From Serratia sp. DD3 (GTDB lineage Bacteria; Pseudomonadota; Gammaproteobacteria; Enterobacterales; Enterobacteriaceae): a DNA stretch of 64,000 nt. The DNA is taken from assembly GCF_000496755.2 (NCBI RefSeq), contig NZ_AYKS02000033.1:124001-188000 (forward strand), given 5' to 3'. The translations under genes and the position numbers were made by a program. Shown here piece by piece: positions 48,826 to 59,791 of the stretch. The notes beneath the pieces are model-generated. The model saw only the letters and a list, made by a program, of their open reading frames with translations. It had not been told where the DNA came from and did no database searches. How positions within the stretch are numbered: position 1 is the stretch's first letter; each line of letters starts with the position of its first letter.

Positions 48826-50916
48826 TTAGCGGAAGCGAACATCCCGATCGGATGTCAGACCATACAATGAATATTTCCGATTCAACATCTGCCCACCATC
48901 GCGAGTAAGCGGAGTCCACCCAACCTTTGCACGGTTGCGGGAAGGTGATGTCGTCATCAACTCCAACGGAACAGAAATGTAGAAGCCCTTGGTAAATGAA
49001 CCTTCACCATATTCTTCCCGTGTGGCGTCAGTGAACGTTGCATAAACGCCAGCCACAATACCGCTATCAAAACGTTTAGCCAGATCGAGGGTGACACCTT
49101 TATCTTTCGCCAGATACTGGCCCACACTCACCGACACCAATACATCATCTGCAAAAGGAGGTTTCCAGTAACCGGTGACATGCCCAGTAACAACATCATA
49201 ATCAGTGAAACTCATCATATCGTCCCAATCACGCTGTTTCACCCAGTTGGCATTAACCCCTACGGCCCAATCCGTATCAAGTGGACGATATAATATTTCC
49301 GCACCGACACCGCCGAACATACTTTCCAAATAGCCGCCATAAACCTGACCATAGACCCCCTCCCCAAAGAATTGGAAATAATTGGCTTGGAGATCGTTAA
49401 GGTACACATCGTTTTGAACGTACTCGCGAATATGAGTACGAACTCGCGGTAGTAGGGAATCAGAAGGCGGTTCCGTGTAGTTGAATCTGCCGTAGTTGTT
49501 CGCCAAGTTAGCAAACACGCTGCCACTGGTTAATAGATGGTCTGTCGCCCACCAACTGGCACTACCCGTCACCCCAATCTGGTACAGATAGAATGATTCT
49601 GCACCGCCTATCGATTGAGTTAACGTCGGAGAAAGACCAAAACTTAGCCTTTCGTCATCAATACGATAGCCTTGCTCAGTATTTTCCGGTACTAACGGCT
49701 CAATACGTTTTTGTTGCAAGGTTTGTTCGTACCCCAGTGGATAACCTTCCAACTGTGCACGTAAACTGTTCACATCTGTCTTAGTTGTTACTTGGGGTAA
49801 ATTATACCGGGTCTCAGTCACCGCCAGCGTATCAACACCTTCTGGCAGGTGATTCATCAGAATAATATTGGCGCGCTCAACCCCATCTTCGCTGTAACGA
49901 TATTTGGACTGCGTCCCTGTCATATACAGCGTATGGTCTTTTAACTGAATATTCGGTGATGAAAAACCGGCATTATCTTCAAGTTCAGTTAACTGGTTCG
50001 ACACCACATCCAGTTGCAACTCCCTGCCTTGAGGTTGAGGTTGATAGTCTGGTTTTGGCTGATCAAGGTGCGTAGGTTTTAATTCATTAAAGTTAGTACG
50101 TAAGGTAAACCCAGCCATAAAGGTATTACCACGTTCGTAACTGATATTCACATCAGCCCAGTCTGTAATGCGATAAACTGCGCCAAAATTGAATTTACTG
50201 TCCTGTCTGAGCCTACCGGCAAAATCGCCCTGATAATCGTTGCCTTCATATTCCAACTTTAGGCGCAGTGGTTGCCAAGGGGTTTGATATTCCACACCGC
50301 CAAAAATCGCAGCAGGCCCGCGGAAAGACTCACCGAGGTCGACTGTTCCCCCATTCGTCGTATGCACATCGTTACGCGTACAAAAACGGTCGCTAGCATC
50401 ACAGAAGGGATTACGGACATTACCACTGTTACCCAAATAGCCCCATCCCATACCCAAAGTAAAATCCAGCGGTCCCCAGCCTTTACTACCTACTAGGTAT
50501 TCACCATCAAACAACCCGGTGCCCCCAATATCACGTACGCCAACAGCCACCTCGGGTAACCAATATCCCTCTTCCCATAAACGTAATTTCACATCAAAAG
50601 ACTTGTCTTTATAGGTTTGGTCGCCACTGAACGAAGGATCATTACTGTATTTGCGTGTACGTACATCGGTGTAACGAAGGGTGGTTTCTAACCAAGGCAT
50701 CGGTTGAATGGAAATCGAATAAAAGCGGTATTGGTCATTATCACGGTAGTTAAAACTGAATTCCCCCTCTTTTGCCATGCGCGCAGTTGGGGTTTGCAAC
50801 AAACCAGCACCACCGAAATCCGTCTGAGAGGGCCCCAAAGGGGCTGGATATGAAGCCGCCTGACACACGTTCGTGACAGAGAGCGCAACCAAGCTAAGTA
50901 AGTAACGTTTTTTCAT
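48826..50916 (-). CDS. yjbH: YjbH family outer-membrane exopolysaccharide protein
   Basis: Last and largest gene of yjbEFGH, an Rcs-regulated exopolysaccharide locus. It is 696 residues with a signal peptide (about 1-20). The N-terminal half ([28 protein letters not shown]...) is predicted beta-barrel with strongly alternating strands, as is the C-terminal half ([35 protein letters not shown]). It probably forms an outer-membrane conduit. Overlaps the yjbG stop by one base. Confidence 0.93.
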   Translation of the reverse strand: MKKRYLLSLVALSVTNVCQAASYPAPLGPSQTDFGGAGLLQTPTARMAKEGEFSFNYRDNDQYRFYSISIQPMPWLETTLRYTDVRTRKYSNDPSFSGDQTYKDKSFDVKLRLWEEGYWLPEVAVGVRDIGGTGLFDGEYLVGSKGWGPLDFTLGMGWGYLGNSGNVRNPFCDASDRFCTRNDVHTTNGGTVDLGESFRGPAAIFGGVEYQTPWQPLRLKLEYEGNDYQGDFAGRLRQDSKFNFGAVYRITDWADVNISYERGNTFMAGFTLRTNFNELKPTHLDQPKPDYQPQPQGRELQLDVVSNQLTELEDNAGFSSPNIQLKDHTLYMTGTQSKYRYSEDGVERANIILMNHLPEGVDTLAVTETRYNLPQVTTKTDVNSLRAQLEGYPLGYEQTLQQKRIEPLVPENTEQGYRIDDERLSFGLSPTLTQSIGGAESFYLYQIGVTGSASWWATDHLLTSGSVFANLANNYGRFNYTEPPSDSLLPRVRTHIREYVQNDVYLNDLQANYFQFFGEGVYGQVYGGYLESMFGGVGAEILYRPLDTDWAVGVNANWVKQRDWDDMMSFTDYDVVTGHVTGYWKPPFADDVLVSVSVGQYLAKDKGVTLDLAKRFDSGIVAGVYATFTDATREEYGEGSFTKGFYISVPLELMTTSPSRNRAKVGWTPLTRDGGQMLNRKYSLYGLTSDRDVRFR

Positions 50917-51671
50917 CAGTCTGGGATCCGGTGCGTCAATAACGAAATGACTTGTTCGTTGATGTCTGTAAAATCGTCAGGCAATGCGGAAACAGCAATC
51001 CCTAAAAATAACAGACTGCCTGGCGTCAATTCATGATGTCGCTGGTTCCAGTACGCAATGGGGACAGACTGCACCTCACCCTGAGGAGTGATAATCCAGG
51101 CGATATTACGTTCAGCGCCGTCAAGAAGCTGAAAACCTGCCAAATACTCACTGACATCCTTTCCTGGTAAAAAATCACGTTTACCATGCGGAGCCAATGC
51201 GCCGAATAACCTTACTTTGTGTGGCTCTGCGACAATGTAAAGCTGATAGTCTCCCGACAAGCGGCGATCAAACTCTGGATTAAGCCGAATCACATCAGGA
51301 TCGAGTGGAACCAACTGGCGGCCAACAACACTAAGCTCAGCAAGTTGTGAACGCACACTGTCCACTGTTGCCGCTAAGGAAGTATCATTCCTCTGCCGCA
51401 GAACTGAGCTCAGAGCCGCCAAACGAGCCAACAGTTGTTGTTGTTTTTGTTGTTGCCGTTGAGTCGCATTTTGTTCTGCGATCACTGCTCCTGGCCACCA
51501 AATGTTACCTTTCAGTGCTGGGTTATCGACCACCAAGCCATCTAGCGTGAGCACATTTTTGAGAATCACAGACTCCTTGTCAGGATAAAAAATGGTTATC
51601 CGACTTTCTGCATAAGCAGAGTTCAACAAGAGGATCATAATCCCCAAAAGCAGATTAAATTTTTTCATCAT
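50916..51671 (-). CDS. yjbG: YjbG family periplasmic exopolysaccharide protein
   Basis: A 251-residue exported protein of the yjbEFGH operon. Signal peptide about 1-21 ([15 protein letters not shown]). Middle: a Gln-rich coil ([24 protein letters not shown]) and the end domain with [22 protein letters not shown], a SLBB/GfcC-like fold by analogy with GfcC. Probably works with YjbF and YjbH in secretion. Overlaps yjbF by 17 bases (14 from the second Met). Confidence 0.88.
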   Translation of the reverse strand: MMKKFNLLLGIMILLLNSAYAESRITIFYPDKESVILKNVLTLDGLVVDNPALKGNIWWPGAVIAEQNATQRQQQKQQQLLARLAALSSVLRQRNDTSLAATVDSVRSQLAELSVVGRQLVPLDPDVIRLNPEFDRRLSGDYQLYIVAEPHKVRLFGALAPHGKRDFLPGKDVSEYLAGFQLLDGAERNIAWIITPQGEVQSVPIAYWNQRHHELTPGSLLFLGIAVSALPDDFTDINEQVISLLTHRIPD

Positions 51672-52359
51672 GCCTCTGCTTCAGTATTGTAATTTCAATC
51701 GGGAAATAATCCGCACCCATAAACTGCTCTGATTTCACAACCATGCCCGTTTGCGGATCCAGCCAAAAACGGTTCACCCAACTTTTCCCCAAATCATCAA
51801 TACGTACCGTTTCTTCAATGAAATGGTAATGCTGGCGCTTACCGCCAATGACAAGAGGTTTATCTTCTAATCGATGAAATATGGACTCAGCATGACCAGA
51901 ACGAACCTGATTTTCTTCAGTCCAAGTGAGCAGATATGACCAGCGAGCACCATCCACCAATCGCTGTGGGTCAGCCAAAGGGTCCAGATCCAAATTTGAC
52001 ACGCTGAGTAAATTATCCTTCCACCCTAGCGTTTTCACCACCCGCCCGTGCCTTAACACCATCAGTGTACGATCCTGACTCACCCATTTCTCTTCACCGT
52101 TTTCGAACGCTCCTAGTACCATCACAATCTGGAGTTCATTATCAATACGGACATAAGCACTGGGGGTGGTGAGGTTTTGAATTTCTTGGTCAGTTAATTC
52201 AACATCTGACGACTCAAACAATAAATGATAAATAGTATCATTAACGTCTTTTTGAGCTGACGAACAGCCCTGAAGGGATAGGAATAGGGGTATGATTAAA
52301 AAAGATAAATAGCGCAATTGAGCAATCTCAGCACGTAGATAAAAAAAGAATAACCGCAC
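51655..52359 (-). CDS. yjbF: YjbF family lipoprotein
   Basis: Outer-membrane lipoprotein of the yjbEFGH operon, GfcB/YmcC-like. 234 residues; a lipobox FLSLQGCSS places the acylated Cys at about residue 32. A more internal start would give a normal-length signal, so the first 15 or so residues (MRLFFFYLRAEIAQL) may not be translated. The body ends FWLDPQTGMVVKSEQFMGADYFPIEITILK, typical of the family. Confidence 0.88.
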   Translation of the reverse strand: MRLFFFYLRAEIAQLRYLSFLIIPLFLSLQGCSSAQKDVNDTIYHLLFESSDVELTDQEIQNLTTPSAYVRIDNELQIVMVLGAFENGEEKWVSQDRTLMVLRHGRVVKTLGWKDNLLSVSNLDLDPLADPQRLVDGARWSYLLTWTEENQVRSGHAESIFHRLEDKPLVIGGKRQHYHFIEETVRIDDLGKSWVNRFWLDPQTGMVVKSEQFMGADYFPIEITILKQRHDEKI

Positions 52360-52514
52360 TATTCCACTGGTACCCGAAGCACCGGCAGATATATTGACTG
52401 ATTTTAGGGGCTGCTCTTTAAAAAAGTACCATCAGAAAAATTGAAATCACTCTCTGAAGATTACTCCAAGCAAACCATGATATTAACCAACCCCTGGGAC
52501 TCAACTGACTATCT

Positions 52515-52534
52515 GCCACAACAGGCACTGTGGC
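52515..52534 (-). terminator. Hairpin between yjbE and yjbF
   Basis: GCCACA with TGTGGC, 24 bases after the yjbE stop. It may reduce transcription from yjbE into yjbFGH. Confidence 0.4.
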
Positions 52535-52558
52535 GATAGGCGGTTATTCTTTTACGAT

Positions 52559-52774
52559 TTATTGAGTTCTGGTAGTAGTAGAAGTAGACGAACCCTCATT
52601 GTCATCATCGTCATGCAATGCAACTAGCTCAGCTGCTACCACGACGGCAACCACACCGGTCCCAACAGCAACCGCCTTACCCTTTGCCCCGAGGATAATA
52701 AAAGGAGCCCCCCAAGAATTAGAAGCCCCGAGCAAAGTAAGTGCGACTAATGCCGAACAGAAAATCTTTTTCAT
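52559..52774 (-). CDS. yjbE: YjbE family small secreted protein
   Basis: First gene of yjbEFGH. 71 residues with a signal peptide (about 1-22, LVALTLLGASNSWG), a Gly/Ala/Val-rich central helix and an Asp-rich, Ser/Thr-rich tail ending TTTRTQ, similar to the TTTTTSTQ end of E. coli YjbE. Function unknown. The position and tail support the call more than overall identity. An imperfect Rcs-box-like sequence lies at 52832-52845. Confidence 0.8.
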   Translation of the reverse strand: MKKIFCSALVALTLLGASNSWGAPFIILGAKGKAVAVGTGVVAVVVAAELVALHDDDDNEGSSTSTTTRTQ

Positions 52775-52989
52775 AAATAACCTCTTATAGTAAGTAATAA
52801 ATCAAGTGATTAAACAACACTTTCTTAAACTTACAGTATCCCTTAGAACTTGTAACAATCATGACGAAGTAAAAACTCATCAATGAATCGCACAATTAAT
52901 ATCCTACAGCTTAAAAGGAAAAGCGTATAGCTGATAGACGCAAGTTTTCTATAGAAAAATAGACAATAAAATCAAATATCGCCAGGAAA

Positions 52990-53471
52990 TCAAGAAAAAA
53001 GTAGAGTAATTGAGAATATTTTTTCTACCAAGATAGGGCTAATAAGCATAGGCACCCACACGGATTGGTCAAAAAACAGGCTAAAAATCCAGGTTAGCTC
53101 TTTGAGCTCATCCGCCGTGTAGGTGCTCATCACCTCCTGCATTTGCATAAACAGGTATAACCCAGCCAGCCGCGCCTTTGGCAGCTCGGCCGTCGTGTGC
53201 GCTTCCGATTTTCGTTGCTGAGCAAGCTGCGCTTCACCGACAAACAGAAACCCCTGCTTCCCCCTGATTGACACTAGGCCAATCAACCTCGTGGCCAGGC
53301 CGCGCGCGACTTGCCCCCCCCTTTTATGCTGTCCGTCGTACAGCAAAATACGTACAACTTGTGTAAATACCTATGCATATAGGTTACTTTTTCGCACGGA
53401 GTCATAGACTCGTCACCAATTAAGTTGTAGCACCATTGGCTACAGGTAGTGGCCTCTTCCCTGAGGCTCAC
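52990..53471 (-). pseudogene. Two overlapping reading frames joined at a G8 tract, unidentified
   Basis: On the minus strand one frame (53471 to 53283, MTPCEKVTYMHRYLHKLY near its middle) and a second (from about 53370 to 52990) overlap around a run of eight G (eight C on the plus strand, within 53315-53335). One extra G would fuse them into a product of about 160 residues. The second frame contains a plausible soluble segment (LATRLIGLVSIRGKQG, LAGLYLFMQMQEVMS, TADELKELTWIFSLFF). No family is recognised. The region is richer in GC than the AT-rich flank 52800-52990, which itself holds nothing beyond the yjbE promoter. Confidence 0.3.
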
Positions 53472-53531
53472 TCTGCAGACCTGTAAAAGCGCTGTTACTG
53501 CAACTTCATTGAACCTGGGGCTACATCATGA

Positions 53532-55244
<1,713 letters not shown>

Positions 55245-55364
55245 TTATGATCTCTTTTCTTGCGATCAATGCCACTCTCCATTCCCCATGACTAACGTTT
55301 TTACCTTTCTGCAACATTCCTTGATATATGAACTAACCGGAACCAAAGCATTACTGGTTCAACT

Positions 55365-55544
55365 GTAGGGTTTGGGTTCTTTGGCGTTGCCACATCAAGC
55401 ATTGAAGGACCAAGCTATCTGAAGGGACATTTGGCTGATCCGAGTATTATTCCCGGTGAAGGCTTTGGCCTTGAGGCATCGATTGTCGCGGCAACAATCT
55501 ATCTGGCAGTTGGCATTTATTTGCTTTTTATGACAGAGAAATAA
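55365..55544 (+). pseudogene. C-terminal fragment of an unidentified membrane protein
   Basis: An open frame without a plausible start encodes VGFGFFGVATSSIEGPSY...PSIIPGEGFGLEASIV and a hydrophobic end YLAVGIYLLFMTEK, then TAA at 55542. The composition and final helix look like a real coding tail. No start codon or first half is present between here and pgi. Family not recognised. It fills most of the 409-base gap between pgi and the next gene. Confidence 0.4.
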
Positions 55545-55587
55545 TATATTGCTGACCTCTTGGCAGCTCACCCTGAGGAGACAAATT

Positions 55588-56184
55588 TTGGACTCAGATC
55601 TTCTAAAAATAATTCTGCCTGCAACAACGACTATTCTTACGCCGTTGATTATTTACATAATCTCAAGGTTTTCGAATCGCGAGAAAGACAAGATGAGCGC
55701 CTTCATCAGCCGTGCCGATTTTTTGAAAAAAATAATCGAGCTACAACAAAACTGTGAGGCTCTCGAAGAGACCATGGTGAAATCCATCATCCAGGCTGAG
55801 ATCAATTTATTGTTCAGAGAAATTGATCCGGAGCTCCAAAGAATGGATGCAGAGTCGAATCTGATGGACGACGCCATCAATGCTTTTAAGCGAACACCTC
55901 GTTGGCGACGATTGATGTTTTTTTATAAACAAAATTCAGCCCTTGGCTGGGTCATAACGATAGTCCATAATTGCTTATTGCTGGTATTCCTTATGATTTT
56001 GACAGGGGGAACAGTCACCATGGACCCAGGCGAACAGTTTATTTTGATCGATTTGGTTGGCGTGGTGATGTTGATATTGAGCACCTTTCTTTTCCTGTTT
56101 TATATATTGCATTTTTTCTCCAGAAAGGTCTGGATTGCGACCTATATGAAAAACAACGAGCCCAGCGTTAATCAGGGTTCATAA
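55588..56184 (+). CDS. Membrane protein with coiled-coil cytoplasmic loop, unknown function
   Basis: I do not recognise a family. The TTG start at 55588 has an AGGAG site 7 bases upstream and gives 198 residues; the frame is open a further 13 codons. Layout: one helix (about 5-24, ILPATTTILTPLIIYIISRF), a charged helical loop (about 25-105, with FLKKIIELQQNCEALEETMVKSIIQAEINLLFREIDPE), then two helices (about 120-142 and 153-182) and a short tail. AT-rich; sits alone between debris and the lysC leader. Confidence 0.6.
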   Translation: MDSDLLKIILPATTTILTPLIIYIISRFSNREKDKMSAFISRADFLKKIIELQQNCEALEETMVKSIIQAEINLLFREIDPELQRMDAESNLMDDAINAFKRTPRWRRLMFFYKQNSALGWVITIVHNCLLLVFLMILTGGTVTMDPGEQFILIDLVGVVMLILSTFLFLFYILHFFSRKVWIATYMKNNEPSVNQGS

Positions 56185-56201
56185 CATAAGTGCCGATAAC
56201 T

Positions 56202-56246
56202 ACAGCAGAAGAGATAACTGTCAACGCTGCTGTGGTTGTTTTTTAT
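56202..56246 (+). terminator. Terminator of the unknown membrane protein gene
   Basis: ACAGCAG pairs with CTGCTGT, followed by GGTTGTTTTTTAT. It starts 18 bases after the stop codon. The 56247-56658 part that follows holds no recognised gene. Confidence 0.55.
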
Positions 56247-56658
56247 CTATTTCATAATTATTTTTATCAGGCTGCCTATCGTTACCGCCATTACTTTATG
56301 GGCAGTAATTTATATGTTTTTTATTGGTTCTCTATGTTGCCAGACAAAGAACTTTTAATGGCTATGTTAATTTAATTTTTATACTGTGATTTTTTAATAA
56401 ACAGTTTAATGAGAAAATACACTTCAGGTTAAAACAGCGCTCACTATAAAAATGGCCGTGATGCAGATTGATTAATAATGGTAAATAGTGAGATACCAGC
56501 CGATGATTTTATCGTGATTAAGTCATCTTCGGTATGCTTCATTCGGTTGAACAGGGCCGTTACCGGCCCGGCTCGATTTTAAACACAAAATAGCAGTCAA
56601 CCAGGTTGCCTCTACCCGTTGACAACAGCGCATAAACCCGTTATTCCTAATAGCCTAC

Positions 56659-56890
56659 TTGCGCACCCGGTGTGCAAGCCAGAAGAGGCGCGTCGCCCAG
56701 GTAAAGTGTCTGAGGAGCCATCATCCGATGACGGCACTGGAGGGGGAGCGACGCCGAGGCGTGATGATATCCAGGTTTATCGGGTATAACGGCAACCATC
56801 ACGTCGGCTACAGGGGCTGAATCCCCTGAGTTGTCACCGTGGGCCACCTTAATCAAGTGGTCAGCAAGGTGGAGCGCTTCTGGGTGTATC
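56659..56890 (+). promoter_or_regulatory. Lysine riboswitch (L box) in the lysC leader
   Basis: The P1 arms are CCAGAAGAGGCGC (56679) and GCGCTTCTGG (ending 56883). Between them are the conserved blocks of the lysine aptamer, including GAGGAGCC, GGGGAGCGACGCCGAGG, ACGTCGGCTACAGGGGCTGAATCCCC and TTGTCACC. Order and wording follow the E. coli lysC leader. The expression platform runs from 56884 to the lysC start and includes the conserved CCTTGTGCCAAGGCT and CCTGACACGAGG ribosome-site region, so lysine would block translation and promote early decay or termination. Confidence 0.95.
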
Positions 56891-57020
56891 GTAGTTTTTA
56901 CCTCTACGCCTGCTCCCTGTTTACCGCTCTTACCTTGTGCCAAGGCTATGGAAATAAGTTGCCAGCAATACCCATTCAGGAACCTGGGTATGAAATGGCA
57001 TCCCTGACACGAGGTTTTAA

Positions 57021-58388
57021 ATGAATCAACCTGTTTCGCAAAATGCAACTGTCGTAGCAAAATTCGGCGGTACCAGTGTGGCTGATTTCGACGCCATGAA
57101 TCGCAGTGCCGACCTGGTATTGGCCAATCCTGATGTTCGTTTGGTGGTGCTTTCCGCCTCGGCTGGAATTACCAATCTGCTGGTAGCACTGGCGGAAGGC
57201 TGTGACACCGAAAAGCGTACCGGCAAACTCGATGAAATCCGCCGTATTCAGTACGCCATTCTTGAGCGTCTCGAAAACCCAGCGGTGATCCGCAGTGAAA
57301 TTGATAACATGCTGGAAAACATCACCATGCTGTCAGAAGCCGCTGCGCTGGCAACCTCCCCGGCACTGACCGATGAATTGGTCAGTCACGGCGAATTGAT
57401 GTCTACCCTGTTATTTGTTGAAATTCTGCGCAACCGCAAGGCCCAGGCTGAATGGTTTGATGTACGTAAAGTCATGCGTACCGATGACAATTTTGGTCGC
57501 GCGGCTCCCGATAGCACTGCACTGACCGAATTGGTACAAACCCAGTTAAGACCGCGTCTGCAACAAGCACTGGTAATCACCCAAGGTTTTATCGGCAGCG
57601 AAGCCAAAGGCCGAACCACTACCTTAGGCCGTGGCGGCAGTGACTACACGGCAGCCTTGTTGGGTGAAGCATTAAATGTTGCTCGGGTGGATATCTGGAC
57701 CGATGTCCCCGGCATCTACACCACGGACCCTCGTGTGGTCCCCGCAGCCAAACGCATCGATAAAATCACCTTTGAAGAAGCGGCGGAAATGGCCACCTTC
57801 GGGGCAAAAATATTACATCCAGCGACTTTGCTCCCTGCGGTACGCAGCGATATTCCGGTATTTGTCGGCTCAAGCAAAGATCCCGCCGCCGGTGGTACTC
57901 TGGTCTGTAATACCACGGAAAACCCGCCGCTGTTTCGTGCGTTGGCATTACGCCGTAAGCAGACGCTACTGACACTCCACAGTCTGAATATGTTGCACGC
58001 CCGTGGGTTCCTGGCGGAGGTGTTCAATATTCTGGCCCGTCACAAAATCTCGGTCGACCTGATCACCACCTCTGAGGTGAGTGTGGCTTTAACCATGGAT
58101 ACCACCGGTTCCACCACCACCGGCGGCAGCCTGTTGACCACCTCTTTGCTCACTGAGCTTTCCTCGCTGTGCCGGGTGGAAGTCGAAGAGGATCTGGCAC
58201 TGGTTGCCTTGATCGGCAACAAGCTTTCCCAAGCCTGTGGCGTGGGTAAAGAGGTATTCGGTGTACTGGAGCCGTTCAATATCCGTATGATCTGCTATGG
58301 TGCCAGCAGCTTTAACCTCTGTTTCCTGGTACCGGGTAACGATGCTGAACAGGTGGTCCGCACGCTGCATCATAATTTATTCGAGTAA
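57021..58388 (+). CDS. lysC: Lysine-sensitive aspartokinase III
   Basis: Phosphorylates aspartate, the first step to lysine, threonine and methionine. The 455 residues hold the kinase domain (about 1-290; VVAKFGGTSVADFDAMNRSADLV, TLGRGGSDYTAALLGEAL) and two ACT domains (about 310-450; TLLTLHSLNMLHARGFLAEVFNILARHKISVDLITTSEVSVALTMD) that bind lysine. ACACGAGG precedes the ATG. Controlled by the lysine riboswitch and by allostery. Confidence 0.97.
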   Translation: MNQPVSQNATVVAKFGGTSVADFDAMNRSADLVLANPDVRLVVLSASAGITNLLVALAEGCDTEKRTGKLDEIRRIQYAILERLENPAVIRSEIDNMLENITMLSEAAALATSPALTDELVSHGELMSTLLFVEILRNRKAQAEWFDVRKVMRTDDNFGRAAPDSTALTELVQTQLRPRLQQALVITQGFIGSEAKGRTTTLGRGGSDYTAALLGEALNVARVDIWTDVPGIYTTDPRVVPAAKRIDKITFEEAAEMATFGAKILHPATLLPAVRSDIPVFVGSSKDPAAGGTLVCNTTENPPLFRALALRRKQTLLTLHSLNMLHARGFLAEVFNILARHKISVDLITTSEVSVALTMDTTGSTTTGGSLLTTSLLTELSSLCRVEVEEDLALVALIGNKLSQACGVGKEVFGVLEPFNIRMICYGASSFNLCFLVPGNDAEQVVRTLHHNLFE

Positions 58389-58422
58389 CAAACTAAGGAT
58401 TTATTCGAGTAACAAACTAAGG
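58375..58422 (+). repeat. Perfect tandem duplication of 24 bp across the lysC stop
   Basis: Bases 58375-58398 and 58399-58422 are identical (each ATTTATTCGAGTAACAAACT plus AAGG). The first copy contains the last lysC codons and its TAA, the second repeats them in non-coding space. Confidence 0.95.
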
Positions 58423-58451
58423 GTTGATACCCGGTCTTATAGTCTCACTCA

Positions 58452-58504
58452 TTCGAGTGGCAGGAAAACGCAGGGCATTTAGCCAGCGCTTCCTGCTACT
58501 TGAA
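58452..58504 (+). other. Long imperfect inverted repeat after lysC
   Basis: TTCGAGTGGCAGGAA (58452) pairs with TTCCTGCTACTTGAA (58490) with two mismatches, enclosing a second GC-rich fold. It may act as the lysC terminator or be a small repeat. Confidence 0.45.
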
Positions 58505-58544
58505 GAGCGCGATACGCTGCCCCTTGCAGCTAGAAAGGCGATAG

Positions 58545-58673
58545 GTATATACCCTTCTTACTTCAAACTGCTTGGGTGTTAGCTGCGCTCTGTCACCCTA
58601 GTCACATAGTGGGCTATGCTCCTAGGGCTTCCATCGCTGGCTGCCTTCAAGCAATTCGAAGTATTTTGCGTAT
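58545..58673. repeat. Diverged ERIC-like element between lysC and the panS-type gene
   Basis: About 129 bases with ERIC-like ends (GTATATACCCTTC ... ATTTTGCGTAT) and centre TCACCCTAGTCACATAGTGG/CTATGCTCCTAGGGCTTCC. The central palindrome is preserved with compensating changes. Confidence 0.65.
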
Positions 58674-58715
58674 AGGCTGTTAATCCCTCGCTGAATATTA
58701 AGGACAATCCCAACC

Positions 58716-59636
58716 ATGCTAACCAAGATCACTCGCCTATTCCCACTCTGGGCGGTACTGCTTTCGATTGCCGCCTACTACTCCCCGACAACCTTTACCG
58801 GTATCAGCCCCTATATCAGCCCGTTGCTGATGTTGATCATGTTTGCCATGGGGGTCACTTTGCGTCTGGACGATTTCAAACGTGTACTCTCTCGCCCTGG
58901 CCCGGTGGCGGCAGGGATCTTCCTGCACTATCTGATTATGCCGCTAGCCGCCTGGCTGCTGGCCATGCTGTTCCAGATGCCGCCAGACCTCTCTGCGGGC
59001 ATGGTGCTGGTGGGTAGTGTCGCCAGTGGCACCGCCTCCAATGTGATGATCTATCTGTCCAAAGGTGATGTTGCCCTTTCTGTCACCATTTCGGCAGTGT
59101 CCACCCTGGTGGGTGTCTTTGCCACCCCATTGCTGACACGCTTGTATGTGGATGCCGCCATCACTGTCGATATTATGGGAATGCTGTTGAGTATCCTGCA
59201 AATTGTGGTGATCCCAATCGGATTGGGGCTGATTATTCACCATACTTGCGGCAAGATCGTCAAACGTGTTGAACCCTACCTCCCGGCTTTATCGATGGTC
59301 TGCATTGTGGCTATCATCAGCGCCGTTGTAGCGGGTAGCCAAAGCCATATCGCTTCTGTAGGGATGGTGGTGATTATCGCGGTGATCCTGCATAACGGCA
59401 TCGGGCTATTGAGTGGTTATTGGGGTGGGAAATTGTTCGGATTCGACGAATCTACCTGCCGCACACTGGCCATTGAAGTGGGAATGCAAAACTCCGGCTT
59501 GGCGGCAACGCTGGGCAAGATATATTTCTCCCCACTGGCAGCACTGCCTGGCGCTCTCTTCTCGGTATGGCACAATCTTTCCGGTTCACTGCTGGCTGGC
59601 TACTGGTCAGGTCGCCCCATCAAGAAGAAAGATTAG
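58716..59636 (+). CDS. panS: PanS-type (BART family) sodium-coupled organic anion transporter
   Basis: Inner-membrane transporter of the bile acid:sodium symporter family; relatives named PanS move ketopantoate or pantoate. It is 306 residues with nine or ten helices. [52 protein letters not shown] and [20 protein letters not shown] are the crossed-helix and sodium-site signatures. The exact substrate is inferred from recalled annotation of the family member next to lysC in related genera. Confidence 0.75.
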   Translation: MLTKITRLFPLWAVLLSIAAYYSPTTFTGISPYISPLLMLIMFAMGVTLRLDDFKRVLSRPGPVAAGIFLHYLIMPLAAWLLAMLFQMPPDLSAGMVLVGSVASGTASNVMIYLSKGDVALSVTISAVSTLVGVFATPLLTRLYVDAAITVDIMGMLLSILQIVVIPIGLGLIIHHTCGKIVKRVEPYLPALSMVCIVAIISAVVAGSQSHIASVGMVVIIAVILHNGIGLLSGYWGGKLFGFDESTCRTLAIEVGMQNSGLAATLGKIYFSPLAALPGALFSVWHNLSGSLLAGYWSGRPIKKKD

Positions 59637-59791
59637 TCATTCGGTAACCTCAGGCTGCCGCAGTCAGCAGCAGCCTTAACCCATCTGGCCGTCAGGCAAC
59701 CAGCAACCGCGTAAAAACTGTGCAGAATCAATGAACGTCAGAGCGTTGATGTTATCCTCAGCGGTGCCCCTGTTCTGGAGAAAGCACATCC

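Noticed and set aside
58375..58422. Tandem repeat considered as a CRISPR or attachment site
   Set aside because: Only two adjacent copies with no spacers, and one copy is coding; no integrase nearby.
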